DNA from: a bacterium
GTDB lineage: Bacteria > Desulfobacterota > Binatia > DP-6
Direction: 5' to 3'
DNA length: 59,256 nt
NCBI GenBank assembly: GCA_026129405.1
Contig: JAHCID010000003.1
Coordinates: forward strand, 1 to 59,256
Positions within the stretch are counted from its first letter, which is position 1; the number at the start of each line of letters is the position of its first letter. The notes under the pieces were generated by a model, which had not been told where the DNA came from, searched no databases, and saw nothing but the letters and a program-made list of their open reading frames with translations. The position numbers and the translations under genes are program-made. Positions 33,330 to 42,205 of the stretch are shown one piece after another.

Positions 33330-34576
33330 AGGGCTACTCGGCCTGGTCGCTCCTCCGCCGCGGGCTCACCGGCGGCGAGTGGCCGCGCGCGTGGCGGCGC
33401 CAGGCGCAGCGGCGCAGCTACGACGTCGTCGTCATCGGCGCCGGCGTGCACGGGCTCGCGACCGCCTACTACCTTGCGAAGAACCACGGCGTCACCGACG
33501 TCGCCGTGGTCGACAAGGCGTGGGTGGGCGGCGGCGCCTCGGGCCGCAACACCGCCATCGTGCGCTCGAACTACCTGACGCCCGAGGGCGTGCGCTTCTA
33601 CGACCGCTCGCTCGAGCTCTACCGCCACCTGGCGCGCGAGCTCGACTTCAACGTCATGTTCGCGCGCCGCGGCCACATGACGCTGGCGCACGACGACGGC
33701 GCGCTGCGCACCATGCAGTGGCGCGCGCAGGTGAACCAGCTGGAGGGCGTCGACTCGAAGGTGATCGGCCCGCGCGACGTCGCCGCGATCGAGCCCTACC
33801 TCGACTGCTCGCCGCGCCGCCGCTACCCGATCCTGGGCGCGCTCTACCACCCGCCAGGCGGCATCATCCGCCACGACGCGGTCAACTGGGGCTACGCGCG
33901 CGCGGCCGACGCGCTCGGCGTCCATATCCACCAGGAGACGGAGGTCGTGGGCATCGACGTCGGCTCGGATGGCGTGACCGGCGTGCGGCTCGCCGACGGC
34001 AGCACGATCGCCACCGAGCGCGTCGTCAACTGCACCGCCGGCTGGGCGACGACCATCGCCGACATGGCCGGCGTGCGCCTCCCCATCGTCACGCACCCGC
34101 TCCAGGCCGCGGTGACCGAGCCGGTGAAGCCGTTCCTCCACAGCGTCGTCGTGTCGGGGACGCTGCACGTCTACGTCAGCCAGACGGACCGCGGCGAGCT
34201 CGTCTTCGGCGCCAGCGTCGACCCGTTCGCGGCCTACTCGATGCGCGGGACGCTCGAGTTCACGGAGGAGCTGGCGAGCCACGTGCTCGAGCTGATCCCG
34301 TCGATCGCCATGGTGCGCCTGCTGCGCCAGTGGGCGGGGCTGTGCGACATGACGCCGGACTACTCGCCGGTCATGGGCGAGACGCCGGTGCGCGGCTTCT
34401 ACGTCGACGTCGGCTGGGGGACGTACGGCTTCAAGGCCGGGCCCGTCTCGGGCGAGCAGATGGCGGCGCTCGTCGCCACGGGCCGGACGCCGGAGCTGAT
34501 CGCGCCGTTCGCGCTATCGCGCTTCGCCGAGGGGCGCCTGGTCGGCGAGAAGGGGGCGGCCGCCGTCGGCCACTGA
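33326..34576 (+). CDS. mgdA: N-methylglutamate dehydrogenase subunit A (sarcosine oxidase beta-like)
   Basis: 416 residues from GTG 33326. FAD-binding Rossmann motif 'VVVIGAGVHGLATAYYLAKN' at about 38-57, a flavin-attachment region 'GRNTAIVRSNYLTPEG', and a C-terminal 'DYSPVMGETPVRGFYVDVGW' characteristic of the DAO/sarcosine oxidase beta group. It oxidises the N-methyl group of N-methylglutamate. An N-terminal extension (KGYSAWSLLRRGLTGGEW) is usual for heterotetrameric sarcosine oxidase beta subunits. It is followed by mgdB after 2 nt. Confidence 0.9.
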   Translation: MKGYSAWSLLRRGLTGGEWPRAWRRQAQRRSYDVVVIGAGVHGLATAYYLAKNHGVTDVAVVDKAWVGGGASGRNTAIVRSNYLTPEGVRFYDRSLELYRHLARELDFNVMFARRGHMTLAHDDGALRTMQWRAQVNQLEGVDSKVIGPRDVAAIEPYLDCSPRRRYPILGALYHPPGGIIRHDAVNWGYARAADALGVHIHQETEVVGIDVGSDGVTGVRLADGSTIATERVVNCTAGWATTIADMAGVRLPIVTHPLQAAVTEPVKPFLHSVVVSGTLHVYVSQTDRGELVFGASVDPFAAYSMRGTLEFTEELASHVLELIPSIAMVRLLRQWAGLCDMTPDYSPVMGETPVRGFYVDVGWGTYGFKAGPVSGEQMAALVATGRTPELIAPFALSRFAEGRLVGEKGAAAVGH

Positions 34577-34578
34577 CC

Positions 34579-34824
34579 ATGCTGCTCGTCCCGTGCCCGC
34601 ACTGCGGCCCGCGCAACGCCTCCGAGTTCCGCTGGATGGGCGAAGCCAAGCCGCGCCCCGACCCGCATGCGGCGACCCCTGCGGAGTGGCGCGCGTACCT
34701 CTACGAGAAGCGCAACCTCGCCGGCTGGGTGCGCGAGGGCTGGTACCACCGCGCCGGCTGCCGCCGCTTCTTCCAGATCGAGCGCGACACGACGACCAAC
34801 GCGACGCGCCCCGTGTCCGCATGA
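34579..34824 (+). CDS. mgdB: N-methylglutamate dehydrogenase subunit B (sarcosine oxidase delta-like)
   Basis: 81 residues from ATG 34579. The zinc-binding pattern CPHCGPRNASEF at residues 6-17 and 'GWYHRAGCRRFFQIERDTTT' near the C-terminus are typical of the small delta subunit of heterotetrameric sarcosine oxidase. It stabilises the complex between alpha and beta chains. It overlaps mgdC by 4 nt (ATGA). Confidence 0.9.
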   Translation: MLLVPCPHCGPRNASEFRWMGEAKPRPDPHAATPAEWRAYLYEKRNLAGWVREGWYHRAGCRRFFQIERDTTTNATRPVSA

Positions 34825-37595
34825 CGCCCCCCATGCCCATGCGCCTCGGCCCGCAGCCGAGGGAGGTCGTCGACCGCGGCGACGCCTTCAGCTTCACGTG
34901 GAACGGCCAGCTCCGCTTCGCCTACCGCGGCGACACCATCGTCTCGGCGCTGCTGGCGGCGGGGGAGCGCGTCTTCTCGCGCAGCTTCAAGTACCACCGG
35001 CCGCGCGGCGTTCTCTCGGCGACCTACCACGACCCGGGCTGTCTCGTGCAGGTCGGCGACGAGCCCAACGTTCGCGGCGCGCACCGGCGGGTCGGCGTCG
35101 CCTTCGACGTGCGGGCGCAGAACGTGTGGCCGTCGCTGCGCTGGGACCTCCGCGCCGTGAACCAGCTCCTCGGCCGCTTCCTGCCGCCGGGCTTCTACTA
35201 CAAGACGTTCATGGCGCCCGAGGCGCTGTGGCCGGCGTACCAGCGCGTGCTGCGCGGCTTCGCGCCCGGCGGGCGGGTCGCTCGCCGGGAGCCGGCGGAG
35301 CGGTTCGCGCATCGCTTCCTGCATCCGGACGTGGTCGTCGCGGGCGGCGGTCCGGCGGGGATGTCCGCGGCGATCGCGGCGGCGGACGCGGGCGCACGCG
35401 TGCTGCTGGTCGAGGAGGAGCCCGAGCTCGGCGGCCATCTGCGCTGGGCCGGCGATCCGACGCCGCTCCGGGACGCGATCGCGCGGCGGCCGTCGATCAC
35501 CGTCCTCGCCGACGCCGTCGTCACCGGGCGCTGGGACCAGAACTGGCTCGGGATCGTCGAGCGCGGCGTGCCGGGCGTCTTCGAGCGGCTGACGCGGGCG
35601 CGGGCGAAGGCGCTGGTGGTCGCGGGCGGGCTCATCGAGCGGCCGTACGTCTTCGCGGGCAACGACCTGCCGGGCGTCATGCTGTCCACCGCCGTGCGCC
35701 GGCTGGTGAACCTGTGGGCGGTGAAGCCCGGCGCGCGCGCGGTCGTGCTGACCGCCAACGCCGAGGGCGACGCGGCCATCGACGACCTCCGCCGCGCCGG
35801 CGTCGAGGTCGTCGCCGTCGCCGACGCGCGCCGCGGCGAGGACGTCGTGCGCGCGACCGGGCGGGGCGCGGTCAAAGCCGTGGAGCTGGCCGACGGCCGC
35901 ACGCTCGCGTGCGACCTCCTCGTCACCGCCGTCGGCTGGACGGCGCAGACGCTGCTGCTGAACATGGCCGGCGACCGGCCCGTCTACGACCCTCGCGCGG
36001 CACGCTTCGTTCCCGGCGGCCGTCTGCCCGACGACGTCTTCGTCACCGGCGGCCTCGCCGGCGACGGCACGCTGGACGAGCTCGTCGCGCACGGCGAGAC
36101 CGTCGGCCGCGCGGCGGCGGTGCAGGCGCGGGGCGGCATGCCCGACCCCGTCACGCTGCTGCAGCGCGATCCGCACCCGGCGCTCTTCCAGGCGCGCACG
36201 CACGGCTTCGTCGACTTCTCCGAGGACGTCGGCTCGAAGGACGTCGTCACCGCGGCGCACGAGGGCTACGACGGCGTCGAGCTGGTGAAGCGCTACACGA
36301 CGGCGACCATGGGCCCCGCGCAGGGCAAGCTCGAGACCATGAGCACGGTCGCCGTGCTGGCCGGCGCGGTCGGCACGCCGATCGCCGAGATCGGCACCAC
36401 CACCTGGCGTCCGCCCTACGTCCCGGTGACGCTCGGTGCGCTCGCCGGCCGTCCGCACCACCCCGTGCGGGTGTCGCCGATGCAGCCGTGGCACGAGGCG
36501 CAGGCGGCGATCCCGATGGTCGCGGGGCAGTGGATCCGCCCCGCGCACTACGGCGACCCCGCCGGCGAGGTGCGCGCCGTGCGCGAGGGCGTCGGCGTCA
36601 TCGACGTCACGCCGCTCGGCAAGATCGACCTCCGCGGCGCGGACGTGCCGAAGCTCCTGAACCTCGTCTACGTGAACAAGTGGTCGCAGCTCCCCGTCGG
36701 CGGCGTGCGCTACGGCGTCATGTGCGCCGAGGACGGCGTCGTGCTCGACGACGGCGTCACCGGCCGTCTCGCCGAGGAACGCTGGCTCATGACGACGACG
36801 TCGTCGGGCGCCGGCACCGTCTACGAGTGGCTCGAGATGTGGCTCCAGACCGCGCACCCCGACTGGGACGTCGCGCTCACGCCCTGCACGGCGGCGTACG
36901 CCAGCATGAACGTCGCCGGGCCGAAGGCGCGGGCGCTGCTCGGGCGCGTGGTCGAGGGCGTCGATCTCGCGTTCCCCTACATGCAGGTGCGCGAGGGCCG
37001 CGTCGCCGGCGTCGACGGCTGCGTCCTCTGGCGCATCGGCTTCACCGGCGAGACCAGCTGGGAGCTGCACGTGCCGGCGTCGTACGGGCTCCACGTCTGG
37101 GAGACGCTGTTCGCGGTCGGCCGCGACCTCGGCGTGCGGCCCTTCGGCGTCGAGGCGCAGCGCGTGCTGCGGCTCGAGAAGGGGCACGCGATCGTCGGCC
37201 AGGACACCGACGGGCTGACGATCGCCTTCGCCGCCGGCTTCGGCGGGCTCGTGAAGCTGGACAAGGACGACTTCGCCGGCGCGACCGAGCTGCGCTGGCA
37301 GCAGGGGCGCGACGACTACGCGCGCCTGGTCGCGCTGCAGCCGCTCGACCCGACCGAGGTGCCGGTCGAGGCGAGCCAGATCGTCGAGGGCGAGCGCCGC
37401 ATCGTCGGCCGCATCACCTCGAGCCGCTTCTCGCCGACGCTCCACCGCGCCGTCTGCCTCGGCTACGTCGCGCCGCACCTCGCCTTCGTGGGCACCGTCG
37501 TGCAGGTGCGGCTGCCGGGCGGGCGGTGCATCGGCGCGCGCGTGACCGAGCATCTGTCCCACTTCGATCCGTCGGGGGAGCGGCTGCGTGGCTGA
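34821..37595 (+). CDS. mgdC: N-methylglutamate dehydrogenase subunit C (sarcosine oxidase alpha-like)
   Basis: 924 residues from ATG 34821. Order of domains: N-terminal ferredoxin-like SoxA domain (GDTIVSALLAAG, 'RSFKYHRPRGVLSATYHDPG'), NAD(P)/FAD Rossmann domain ('VVVAGGGPAGMSAAIAAADA' at about 170), a reductase middle part ('ALVVAGGLIERPYVFAGNDL'), and a C-terminal GcvT/folate-binding region from about 560 ('AGQWIRPAHYGDPAGEVRAV' to 'GLVKLDKDDFAG'). The folate part would capture the methylene group as methylene-tetrahydrofolate. It is full length for the family and overlaps mgdD by 8 nt. Confidence 0.93.
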   Translation: MTPPMPMRLGPQPREVVDRGDAFSFTWNGQLRFAYRGDTIVSALLAAGERVFSRSFKYHRPRGVLSATYHDPGCLVQVGDEPNVRGAHRRVGVAFDVRAQNVWPSLRWDLRAVNQLLGRFLPPGFYYKTFMAPEALWPAYQRVLRGFAPGGRVARREPAERFAHRFLHPDVVVAGGGPAGMSAAIAAADAGARVLLVEEEPELGGHLRWAGDPTPLRDAIARRPSITVLADAVVTGRWDQNWLGIVERGVPGVFERLTRARAKALVVAGGLIERPYVFAGNDLPGVMLSTAVRRLVNLWAVKPGARAVVLTANAEGDAAIDDLRRAGVEVVAVADARRGEDVVRATGRGAVKAVELADGRTLACDLLVTAVGWTAQTLLLNMAGDRPVYDPRAARFVPGGRLPDDVFVTGGLAGDGTLDELVAHGETVGRAAAVQARGGMPDPVTLLQRDPHPALFQARTHGFVDFSEDVGSKDVVTAAHEGYDGVELVKRYTTATMGPAQGKLETMSTVAVLAGAVGTPIAEIGTTTWRPPYVPVTLGALAGRPHHPVRVSPMQPWHEAQAAIPMVAGQWIRPAHYGDPAGEVRAVREGVGVIDVTPLGKIDLRGADVPKLLNLVYVNKWSQLPVGGVRYGVMCAEDGVVLDDGVTGRLAEERWLMTTTSSGAGTVYEWLEMWLQTAHPDWDVALTPCTAAYASMNVAGPKARALLGRVVEGVDLAFPYMQVREGRVAGVDGCVLWRIGFTGETSWELHVPASYGLHVWETLFAVGRDLGVRPFGVEAQRVLRLEKGHAIVGQDTDGLTIAFAAGFGGLVKLDKDDFAGATELRWQQGRDDYARLVALQPLDPTEVPVEASQIVEGERRIVGRITSSRFSPTLHRAVCLGYVAPHLAFVGTVVQVRLPGGRCIGARVTEHLSHFDPSGERLRG

Positions 37596-38061
37596 GTGGG
37601 CGCCGATCGCCCGCCGCGCGATCACCGAGCCGGCCTACGTGCGCGACGGCCTCGAGCTGCGCGCTGCGGACGAGGTGGCAGCGACGCTGGTGCACGCCCG
37701 CAGCGGCGCGCACGACGTGCCGATGGGCCGCGCCCGCCGCGACGCCGGCGGCACGCTCGTCGTCGGCACCGCGCCGGGCCAGTGGCTCGTCCTCGGCGCG
37801 GCGGCGGGCGTCGACCTGACGCACTTCTACGCTGCGCTCCGCCTGACCGGGCCGCGTGCCGAGACCGTGCTGCGCGCCGTCTGCGCGATCGACCTGGGCG
37901 ACGCCGTCACCCCGCACGGCGCCGCCTTCCGCGCCCCGGTGGCGGGCGTCCCCACCGACGTCGTCCGCGACGACCTCGACGGCACGCCCTCGTACCTCCT
38001 CCTCGTCGACCGCTCGTACGCCCGCTACCTCTGGCACGCGCTCCTCGACGCCGCCCCCTGA
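37588..38061 (+). CDS. mgdD: N-methylglutamate dehydrogenase subunit D (sarcosine oxidase gamma-like)
   Basis: 157 residues from GTG 37588. It resembles the gamma subunit of heterotetrameric sarcosine oxidase, which has a fold related to folate-binding GcvT: 'ALRLTGPRAETVLRAVCAID', then 'GVPTDVVRDDL', 'LLVDRSYARYLWHALLDAA'. Sequence conservation in this subunit is low, so the operon position is important evidence. It is the last gene of the eight-gene operon. No obvious terminator hairpin was seen directly after it. Confidence 0.85.
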   Translation: MAEWAPIARRAITEPAYVRDGLELRAADEVAATLVHARSGAHDVPMGRARRDAGGTLVVGTAPGQWLVLGAAAGVDLTHFYAALRLTGPRAETVLRAVCAIDLGDAVTPHGAAFRAPVAGVPTDVVRDDLDGTPSYLLLVDRSYARYLWHALLDAAP

Positions 38062-38161
38062 CGCGCCGCGAACCCTACGGAAAGCCTGACATCCGGGAAA
38101 ACCCTCAAGTCCGGCCGCGCGCGCGCCGATATCCGGTCGATTCCCCTGTGGAGGTGGTTGG

Positions 38162-38641
38162 ATGTTTCAGCGTGATGGTGGACAGGGTCCGGTGGGCGAG
38201 TCGGTCGCGAGCGGCTCGGGGCCGGGCGCAGGCGCCCAGGGCGCCACGAGCGCGTTCCTCGGCAAGGACACGCAGCTCACCGGGACGGTGACCTTCGGCA
38301 GCTCGGCGCGCATCGAGGGCCAGGTCGAGGGCCAGGTGACGGCCAACGGCACGCTCACGATCGGCGAGAGCGCGAACCTGAAGGCGACCGTCAACGGCAC
38401 GGTGATCGTCGTCCAGGGCACGGTGACGGGCGACATCACCGCCAAGACGCGCCTCGAGCTGCGCAGCCCGAGCAAGGTGAAGGGCAACATCGCGGCGCCG
38501 GTCGTCGTGATCCAGGAGGGCGCCAACTTCGAGGGCCAGTGCACGATGGGCGAGGCCGCGAAGGCGAAGCTCGGCGTCACGGCCGGCCCGTCCCTGGCGT
38601 CGTCGGCGCCCCTGACGCTCGGCAACGCCGTCAACGCGTGA
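38162..38641 (+). CDS. Bactofilin (polymer-forming cytoskeletal protein)
   Basis: 159 residues from ATG 38162, with a strong GGAGGTGGTTGG ribosome site. Residues about 25-125 are a bactofilin beta-helix: 'FLGKDTQLTGTVTFGSSARI', EGQVEGQVTANGTLTIGESA, 'GDITAKTRLELRSPSKVKGN', AAPVVVIQEGANFEG. Short disordered ends flank the core, as usual. Such proteins form filaments that shape the cell or anchor envelope complexes. It is not obviously related to the methylamine operon upstream. Confidence 0.93.
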   Translation: MFQRDGGQGPVGESVASGSGPGAGAQGATSAFLGKDTQLTGTVTFGSSARIEGQVEGQVTANGTLTIGESANLKATVNGTVIVVQGTVTGDITAKTRLELRSPSKVKGNIAAPVVVIQEGANFEGQCTMGEAAKAKLGVTAGPSLASSAPLTLGNAVNA

Positions 38642-38684
38642 TCATGCGGCGGCCCATCGTGGCCGCCGTCGCATGACGTTCGCA

Positions 38685-38720
38685 TCCCGAGCCGGGGCGC
38701 CGGACGCCCCGGACTCGGGA
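38685..38720. terminator. Long hairpin after the bactofilin gene
   Basis: TCCCGAG-CCGGGGCG (38685-38699) pairs with CGCCCCGG-A-CTCGGGA (38705-38720), a 15-bp stem with one bulged A and a 5-nt loop. It is well placed as a transcription terminator 44 nt after the stop. There is no T-tract. Confidence 0.6.
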
Positions 38721-38736
38721 CGCGTGCGTCCGGCAT

Positions 38737-38769
38737 GCGATTCGCACGGCAGGTGCCCGTGCGAATCGC
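38737..38769. repeat. Second hairpin, 13-bp perfect stem
   Basis: GCGATTCGCACGG (38737-38749) with its complement at 38757-38769 and a 7-nt loop, about 94 nt before yhbY. It could be a second terminator or a structured 5' leader of yhbY. Confidence 0.55.
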
Positions 38770-38862
38770 CGCACCCGCCGTCCGCGCCCGCCGTGGTGCG
38801 CTGTACGCCGCCGGCGTCCTGACGATCGCGTCCGCTGTCGTCCTGTGCCACAACCCCGCGCC

Positions 38863-39147
38863 GTGCTCACCTCGACCCAGCGCAAGAGGCTCCGCGGTCT
38901 GGCCCACCCGCTCGAGCCCGTCGTCCAGGTCGGCCACCAGGGCGTGACCGACGCCGTCCTCGAGCAGGTGCGGGGCGCGCTGCTCGCGCACGAGCTGATC
39001 AAGGTCCGGCTGCGCGAGCCGGAGGACAAGAAGGCGCTCGCGGCGGCGCTGGCCGCAGGCAGCGAGTCGGAGCCGTGCGGCCTCGTCGGCCACACGGTCA
39101 TCCTCTACAAGCGCCACCCCGAGAAGCCGCGCATCAGCGTGGACTGA
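38863..39147 (+). CDS. yhbY: YhbY-type CRM-domain RNA-binding protein
   Basis: 94 residues from GTG 38863 (an in-frame GTG at 38845 is less likely). 'LTSTQRKRLRGLAHPLEPVV' followed by QVGHQGVTDAVLEQVRGALL and 'HELIKVRL' is the CRM/YhbY fold that binds pre-ribosomal RNA in large-subunit assembly. The GxxG-like loop reads GHQG. Its 3' end overlaps the end of the convergent methyltransferase gene by 14 nt. Confidence 0.9.
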   Translation: MLTSTQRKRLRGLAHPLEPVVQVGHQGVTDAVLEQVRGALLAHELIKVRLREPEDKKALAAALAAGSESEPCGLVGHTVILYKRHPEKPRISVD

Positions 39148-39937
39148 CGCCGCGCACGGCGACGACCAGCGGCATGCCGAGCAGCGTGTGCGGGTCGTCG
39201 GCGATGCGGCGCAGCTCGGCGTCGAGGTCGGCCACCTCCTCGGGCGTGGTGACGCCGTCCAGCACCGCGACGGGGGCGAGCTCCTCGAACGACAGGCGCA
39301 GGAGGTGCTTCGTCGGCCCGCTGCGGATGAGGGGCAGGTCGGCGCGCGCCTCGACGCCCTCCAGGCCGGCGGCGTCGAACAGCGCGTGCAGGCTGGTCGC
39401 GATGCGGAAGTTCTCGCCGCGCTTCGTGGCGAGCTGGAGGTTCATCGCATAGCAGCGCTCGACCGCCGCCGACGGCGGGTCGCAGAGCCAGCGCGTGACG
39501 TCCATCTCGACCGCGACGACCGCGCCGCCGGGCCGCACCAGCGCGCCCATGACGCGCAGCGCGCCGAGCGGGTCGGGGAGGTGCATCAGCACGAGGCGGC
39601 AGTACGCCAGATCGAACGCCGCCGCCGGCGCGCCCGGCGCGTTCGCCTCGGCGACGTCGAAGGTCACGTGTCCGAGCCCGCGTGCCGCCGCGAGCCGGCG
39701 CGCTTCCTCGACCTGCGCCGGGCTCTGGTCGAGCCCCAGCACCGCGCCGGTCGGGCCGACCTGCTCGCCGAGCCAGCACGCCATGATGCCGTTGCCGCAG
39801 CCGATCTCGACCACGCGCATCCCGGGCCGCAGCCCGGCCGCACGCAGCGCGGCCTCCGTGACGGGGCCGTAGACCTCCTGCAGGAGCGCCAGTCGCTCGC
39901 GCTCCGCCGCACCGGTGGCGAGGACGTAGTCGGTCAC
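39134..39937 (-). CDS. Class I SAM-dependent methyltransferase
   Basis: 267 residues if started at GTG 39937 (MTDYVLATG..., which matches the family start); ATG 39991 is the alternative. Motif I is VVEIGCGNGIMACWLG, followed by 'VLGLDQSPAQVEEARRLAAA' and post-motif 'AYCRLVLMHLPDPLGALRVM'. It belongs to the UbiE/methyltransferase_11-like group and the acceptor is unknown. It is divergent from the GST gene starting at 40018, so they share a promoter region. Confidence 0.88.
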   Translation of the reverse strand: MTDYVLATGAAERERLALLQEVYGPVTEAALRAAGLRPGMRVVEIGCGNGIMACWLGEQVGPTGAVLGLDQSPAQVEEARRLAAARGLGHVTFDVAEANAPGAPAAAFDLAYCRLVLMHLPDPLGALRVMGALVRPGGAVVAVEMDVTRWLCDPPSAAVERCYAMNLQLATKRGENFRIATSLHALFDAAGLEGVEARADLPLIRSGPTKHLLRLSFEELAPVAVLDGVTTPEEVADLDAELRRIADDPHTLLGMPLVVAVRGVSPR

Positions 39938-40017
39938 GTCCCGGTGAGTATCGCGGGGCTCCGCGCCTTGCGAGGGCCCGTCGCGCGGCATAGCCGTGCC
40001 CGCGGGAGGACGCACGC

Positions 40018-40704
40018 GTGATCGATCTGTACACCGCTCCGACGCCGAACGGCTGGAAGGCTTCCGTGGTGCTCGAGGAGCTCGAGCTGCCCTACGAGGT
40101 CCACCTCATCAACCTGATGGCGGGCGACCAGAAGCAGGACTGGTATCTCGAGATCAATCCGAACGGCCGCATCCCGGCCATCGTCGATCGCGACGCCGGC
40201 GACTTCGCCGTCTTCGAGTCGGGCGCGATCATGCTCTACCTCGCCGAGAAGACCGGCCGCCTCTGTCCGAGCGACGCGAAGGGCCGCTCGCTCGTCGTCC
40301 AGTGGCTCATGTTCCAGATGGGCGGGGTCGGCCCGATGATGGGCCAGGCGAACGTCTTCTACCGCTACTTCCCGGAGAAGATCCCGGCCGCGATCGAGCG
40401 CTACCAGAAGGAGTCGCGTCGCCTCTTCGAGGTGCTCGACGGGCGCCTGAAGGACCACGAGTGGCTCGCGGGCGACTACTCCATCGCCGACATCGCCAAC
40501 TGGTGCTGGGTGCGCACGCACAAGTGGTCCGGCGTCTCGGTCGACGGGCTCGACGGGCTCACGCGGTGGATGGACGCCATGCGCGCGCGGCCGGCCTGCC
40601 AACGCGGGGTCGAGGTCCCGTTCAAGATGCCGGACCTGGGCGGCGAGGACGAGGCGGCGTCCAAGGAGTTCGCCAAGGGCGCCCAGAGCCTGCTCGTGAA
40701 GTGA
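40018..40704 (+). CDS. Glutathione S-transferase family protein (YfcG-like)
   Basis: 228 residues from GTG 40018. Thioredoxin-fold N-terminus '[20 protein letters not shown]' with the cis-Pro segment [11 protein letters not shown] and [14 protein letters not shown], then an all-helical C-terminal domain ([20 protein letters not shown]). This is the YfcG/YghU type, in which an Asn/Thr near the N-terminus serves glutathione, with disulphide reductase activity in characterised members. It is likely cytosolic. Confidence 0.9.
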   Translation: MIDLYTAPTPNGWKASVVLEELELPYEVHLINLMAGDQKQDWYLEINPNGRIPAIVDRDAGDFAVFESGAIMLYLAEKTGRLCPSDAKGRSLVVQWLMFQMGGVGPMMGQANVFYRYFPEKIPAAIERYQKESRRLFEVLDGRLKDHEWLAGDYSIADIANWCWVRTHKWSGVSVDGLDGLTRWMDAMRARPACQRGVEVPFKMPDLGGEDEAASKEFAKGAQSLLVK

Positions 40705-40747
40705 GCCGGGCTTGCCACCCGCGGCGCGGTCCGACACGCTGGACGGT

Positions 40748-40912
40748 ATGAAGAACGACACCGCGACCCGGCCCGAGGACTCCCTCGACAGGACGGCGCG
40801 CAACGCGCGCGAAGCGGGCGACCACCTGCGCCGCATGCTCGACTTCGTGAAGGTCGTGCACCAGGCGAAGCGCGAGCGCGAGCAGGCGCACGCGCCGTCG
40901 CCCCGCAGCTAG
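40748..40912 (+). CDS. Small hypothetical helical protein
   Basis: 54 residues from ATG 40748, 43 nt after the GST stop. It is charged and helical (LDRTARNAREAGDHLRRMLD, FVKVVHQAKREREQ). No family was recognised. Support is modest: it fits the gap and is followed by a terminator-like hairpin. Confidence 0.4.
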   Translation: MKNDTATRPEDSLDRTARNAREAGDHLRRMLDFVKVVHQAKREREQAHAPSPRS

Positions 40913-40921
40913 TCGACGATC

Positions 40922-40948
40922 GGTCCCGGCGGTCCGGCCGCCGGGGCC
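40922..40948. terminator. Hairpin between convergent genes
   Basis: CCCGGCGG (40925-40932) pairs with CCGCCGGG (40938-40945), extended by three further pairs, one of them a G-T wobble. It sits between the small ORF and the porin gene that end towards each other. Confidence 0.5.
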
Positions 40949-40951
40949 GCC

Positions 40952-42205
40952 TCAGAAGCGCAGCGTCAGCTGCGCGACCACCAGCTGCTCGCCCTGCTGG
41001 AGCGGGCCGTTCTGGTGATTGAAGGCGTATTGGAGCTTGGCCTGGAAGTACCGTCCGGCGCGCCACCCGATGCCGGTGTCCATCCGCCACGTGTCGCGGT
41101 CCCAGGCCACCTCCTCGCCGCGTGACGGCTGGACCTTGGCGAACCACTCCTGGTTCCAGCGCAGCGCGAGCCAGACGCCGTGGGGCAGCTTCCAGCGGCC
41201 CTCGACGTACCAGGCCATGACGTCGGCATCGATCGAGGTCGCCGGGCGGCGGCTGACGGCGTTCAGGATCGGCACCTCGAAGCGCGAGAAGTAGAGCTCG
41301 CTCCACAGCTCGAGCTTGCGCCACGCCCAGCGCGCGTCGGCGCCGGCGAGGATCTGGCGGAAGTCGCGCGTGCGCTGGCCCTGCGCGAGCTGCGTCGCCT
41401 CGCGCAGGTAGGGTCCGGAGCTCGCCGAGAGCCCGAGCGCCCACGCCGCGCTCGGCGACCAGCCGAGGTGCCCGGTCACCGTCGGCTCGCGCCAGCCGCG
41501 ATCGACGGGGTTCCACTCGTACGGTCGCGACGCGGGCGCCGCGTTCTTCACTTCGAGCGCCCAGTCGACGCGGTCGATGCGCCCGAACGCCGATGCGCCC
41601 GCGGCGTAGTTCGGGCCCCAGATGATCGGCACCCACGCGGGCTTGTTGTCCGGCAGGTCGCGCCGTGCGACCAGCTCCTCGGTGCTGTTCGGTGCGACGC
41701 CGTCGGTGACGCCGGTGATGCGCTCGTAGGGCAGGGGCGCGGTGACGAGTGGGTTGTCCCATGAGAGATGACGTCCGACCCAGTTGCCGATCGCGGTGGC
41801 GAACTTCCCGACCTGCAGGTGCAGCCGCGTGGGCCCGAGCGGGCTCCAGCGTACGAGGTACTCGTCGGCGCGTGCCTCGGCGCCGTGCACCTCGCGCGGA
41901 TCGAAGCCGCGGTCGACGCGCGCCTGCACGAAGGCGTAGAGCCGCCTGCCGGCGTGCGCGTCGAGAAAGAGCGTCAGGCGCGGGTTCGCGAAGCTGGCGC
42001 CGTCGCCGAAGACGATGCCGGGCGGGCGTTGATCGACGTACCAGCCCTCGAGGTCGGCGAGCCCGCTGACGGCGGCGCGGAAGCGGCCGTCCGCCGTCGA
42101 CAGCGTCAGGCGCTCGCCCAGGCGGTCCAGCACGGCGTCGGGGTCGAACGCGGCCGCCGGCGCAGCGGCGACGAGGCAGGCGAGCACGGCGAGCGCGCGC
42201 CTCAC
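40952..42205 (-). CDS. Outer-membrane porin-like beta-barrel
   Basis: 417 residues from GTG 42205, overlapping the cyclase stop by 4 nt. The signal peptide (MRRALAVLACLVAAAPAAA) is followed by alternating hydrophobic strands with many Trp/Tyr/Phe residues (WSELYFSRFEVPIL, 'MAWYVEGRWKLPHGVWLALR', KLQYAFNHQNG) and a terminal '...LTLRF', the typical C-terminal Phe of barrel proteins inserted by BamA. It resembles carbohydrate- or phosphate-selective porin-type proteins of unknown specificity. It is the last gene of the hisS operon. Confidence 0.8.
   Translation of the reverse strand: MRRALAVLACLVAAAPAAAFDPDAVLDRLGERLTLSTADGRFRAAVSGLADLEGWYVDQRPPGIVFGDGASFANPRLTLFLDAHAGRRLYAFVQARVDRGFDPREVHGAEARADEYLVRWSPLGPTRLHLQVGKFATAIGNWVGRHLSWDNPLVTAPLPYERITGVTDGVAPNSTEELVARRDLPDNKPAWVPIIWGPNYAAGASAFGRIDRVDWALEVKNAAPASRPYEWNPVDRGWREPTVTGHLGWSPSAAWALGLSASSGPYLREATQLAQGQRTRDFRQILAGADARWAWRKLELWSELYFSRFEVPILNAVSRRPATSIDADVMAWYVEGRWKLPHGVWLALRWNQEWFAKVQPSRGEEVAWDRDTWRMDTGIGWRAGRYFQAKLQYAFNHQNGPLQQGEQLVVAQLTLRF

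Noticed and set aside
34701..37625. 974-residue minus-strand open frame opposite mgdC
   Set aside because: Typical antisense shadow in high-G+C DNA; the plus strand encodes a full sarcosine oxidase alpha-like protein.
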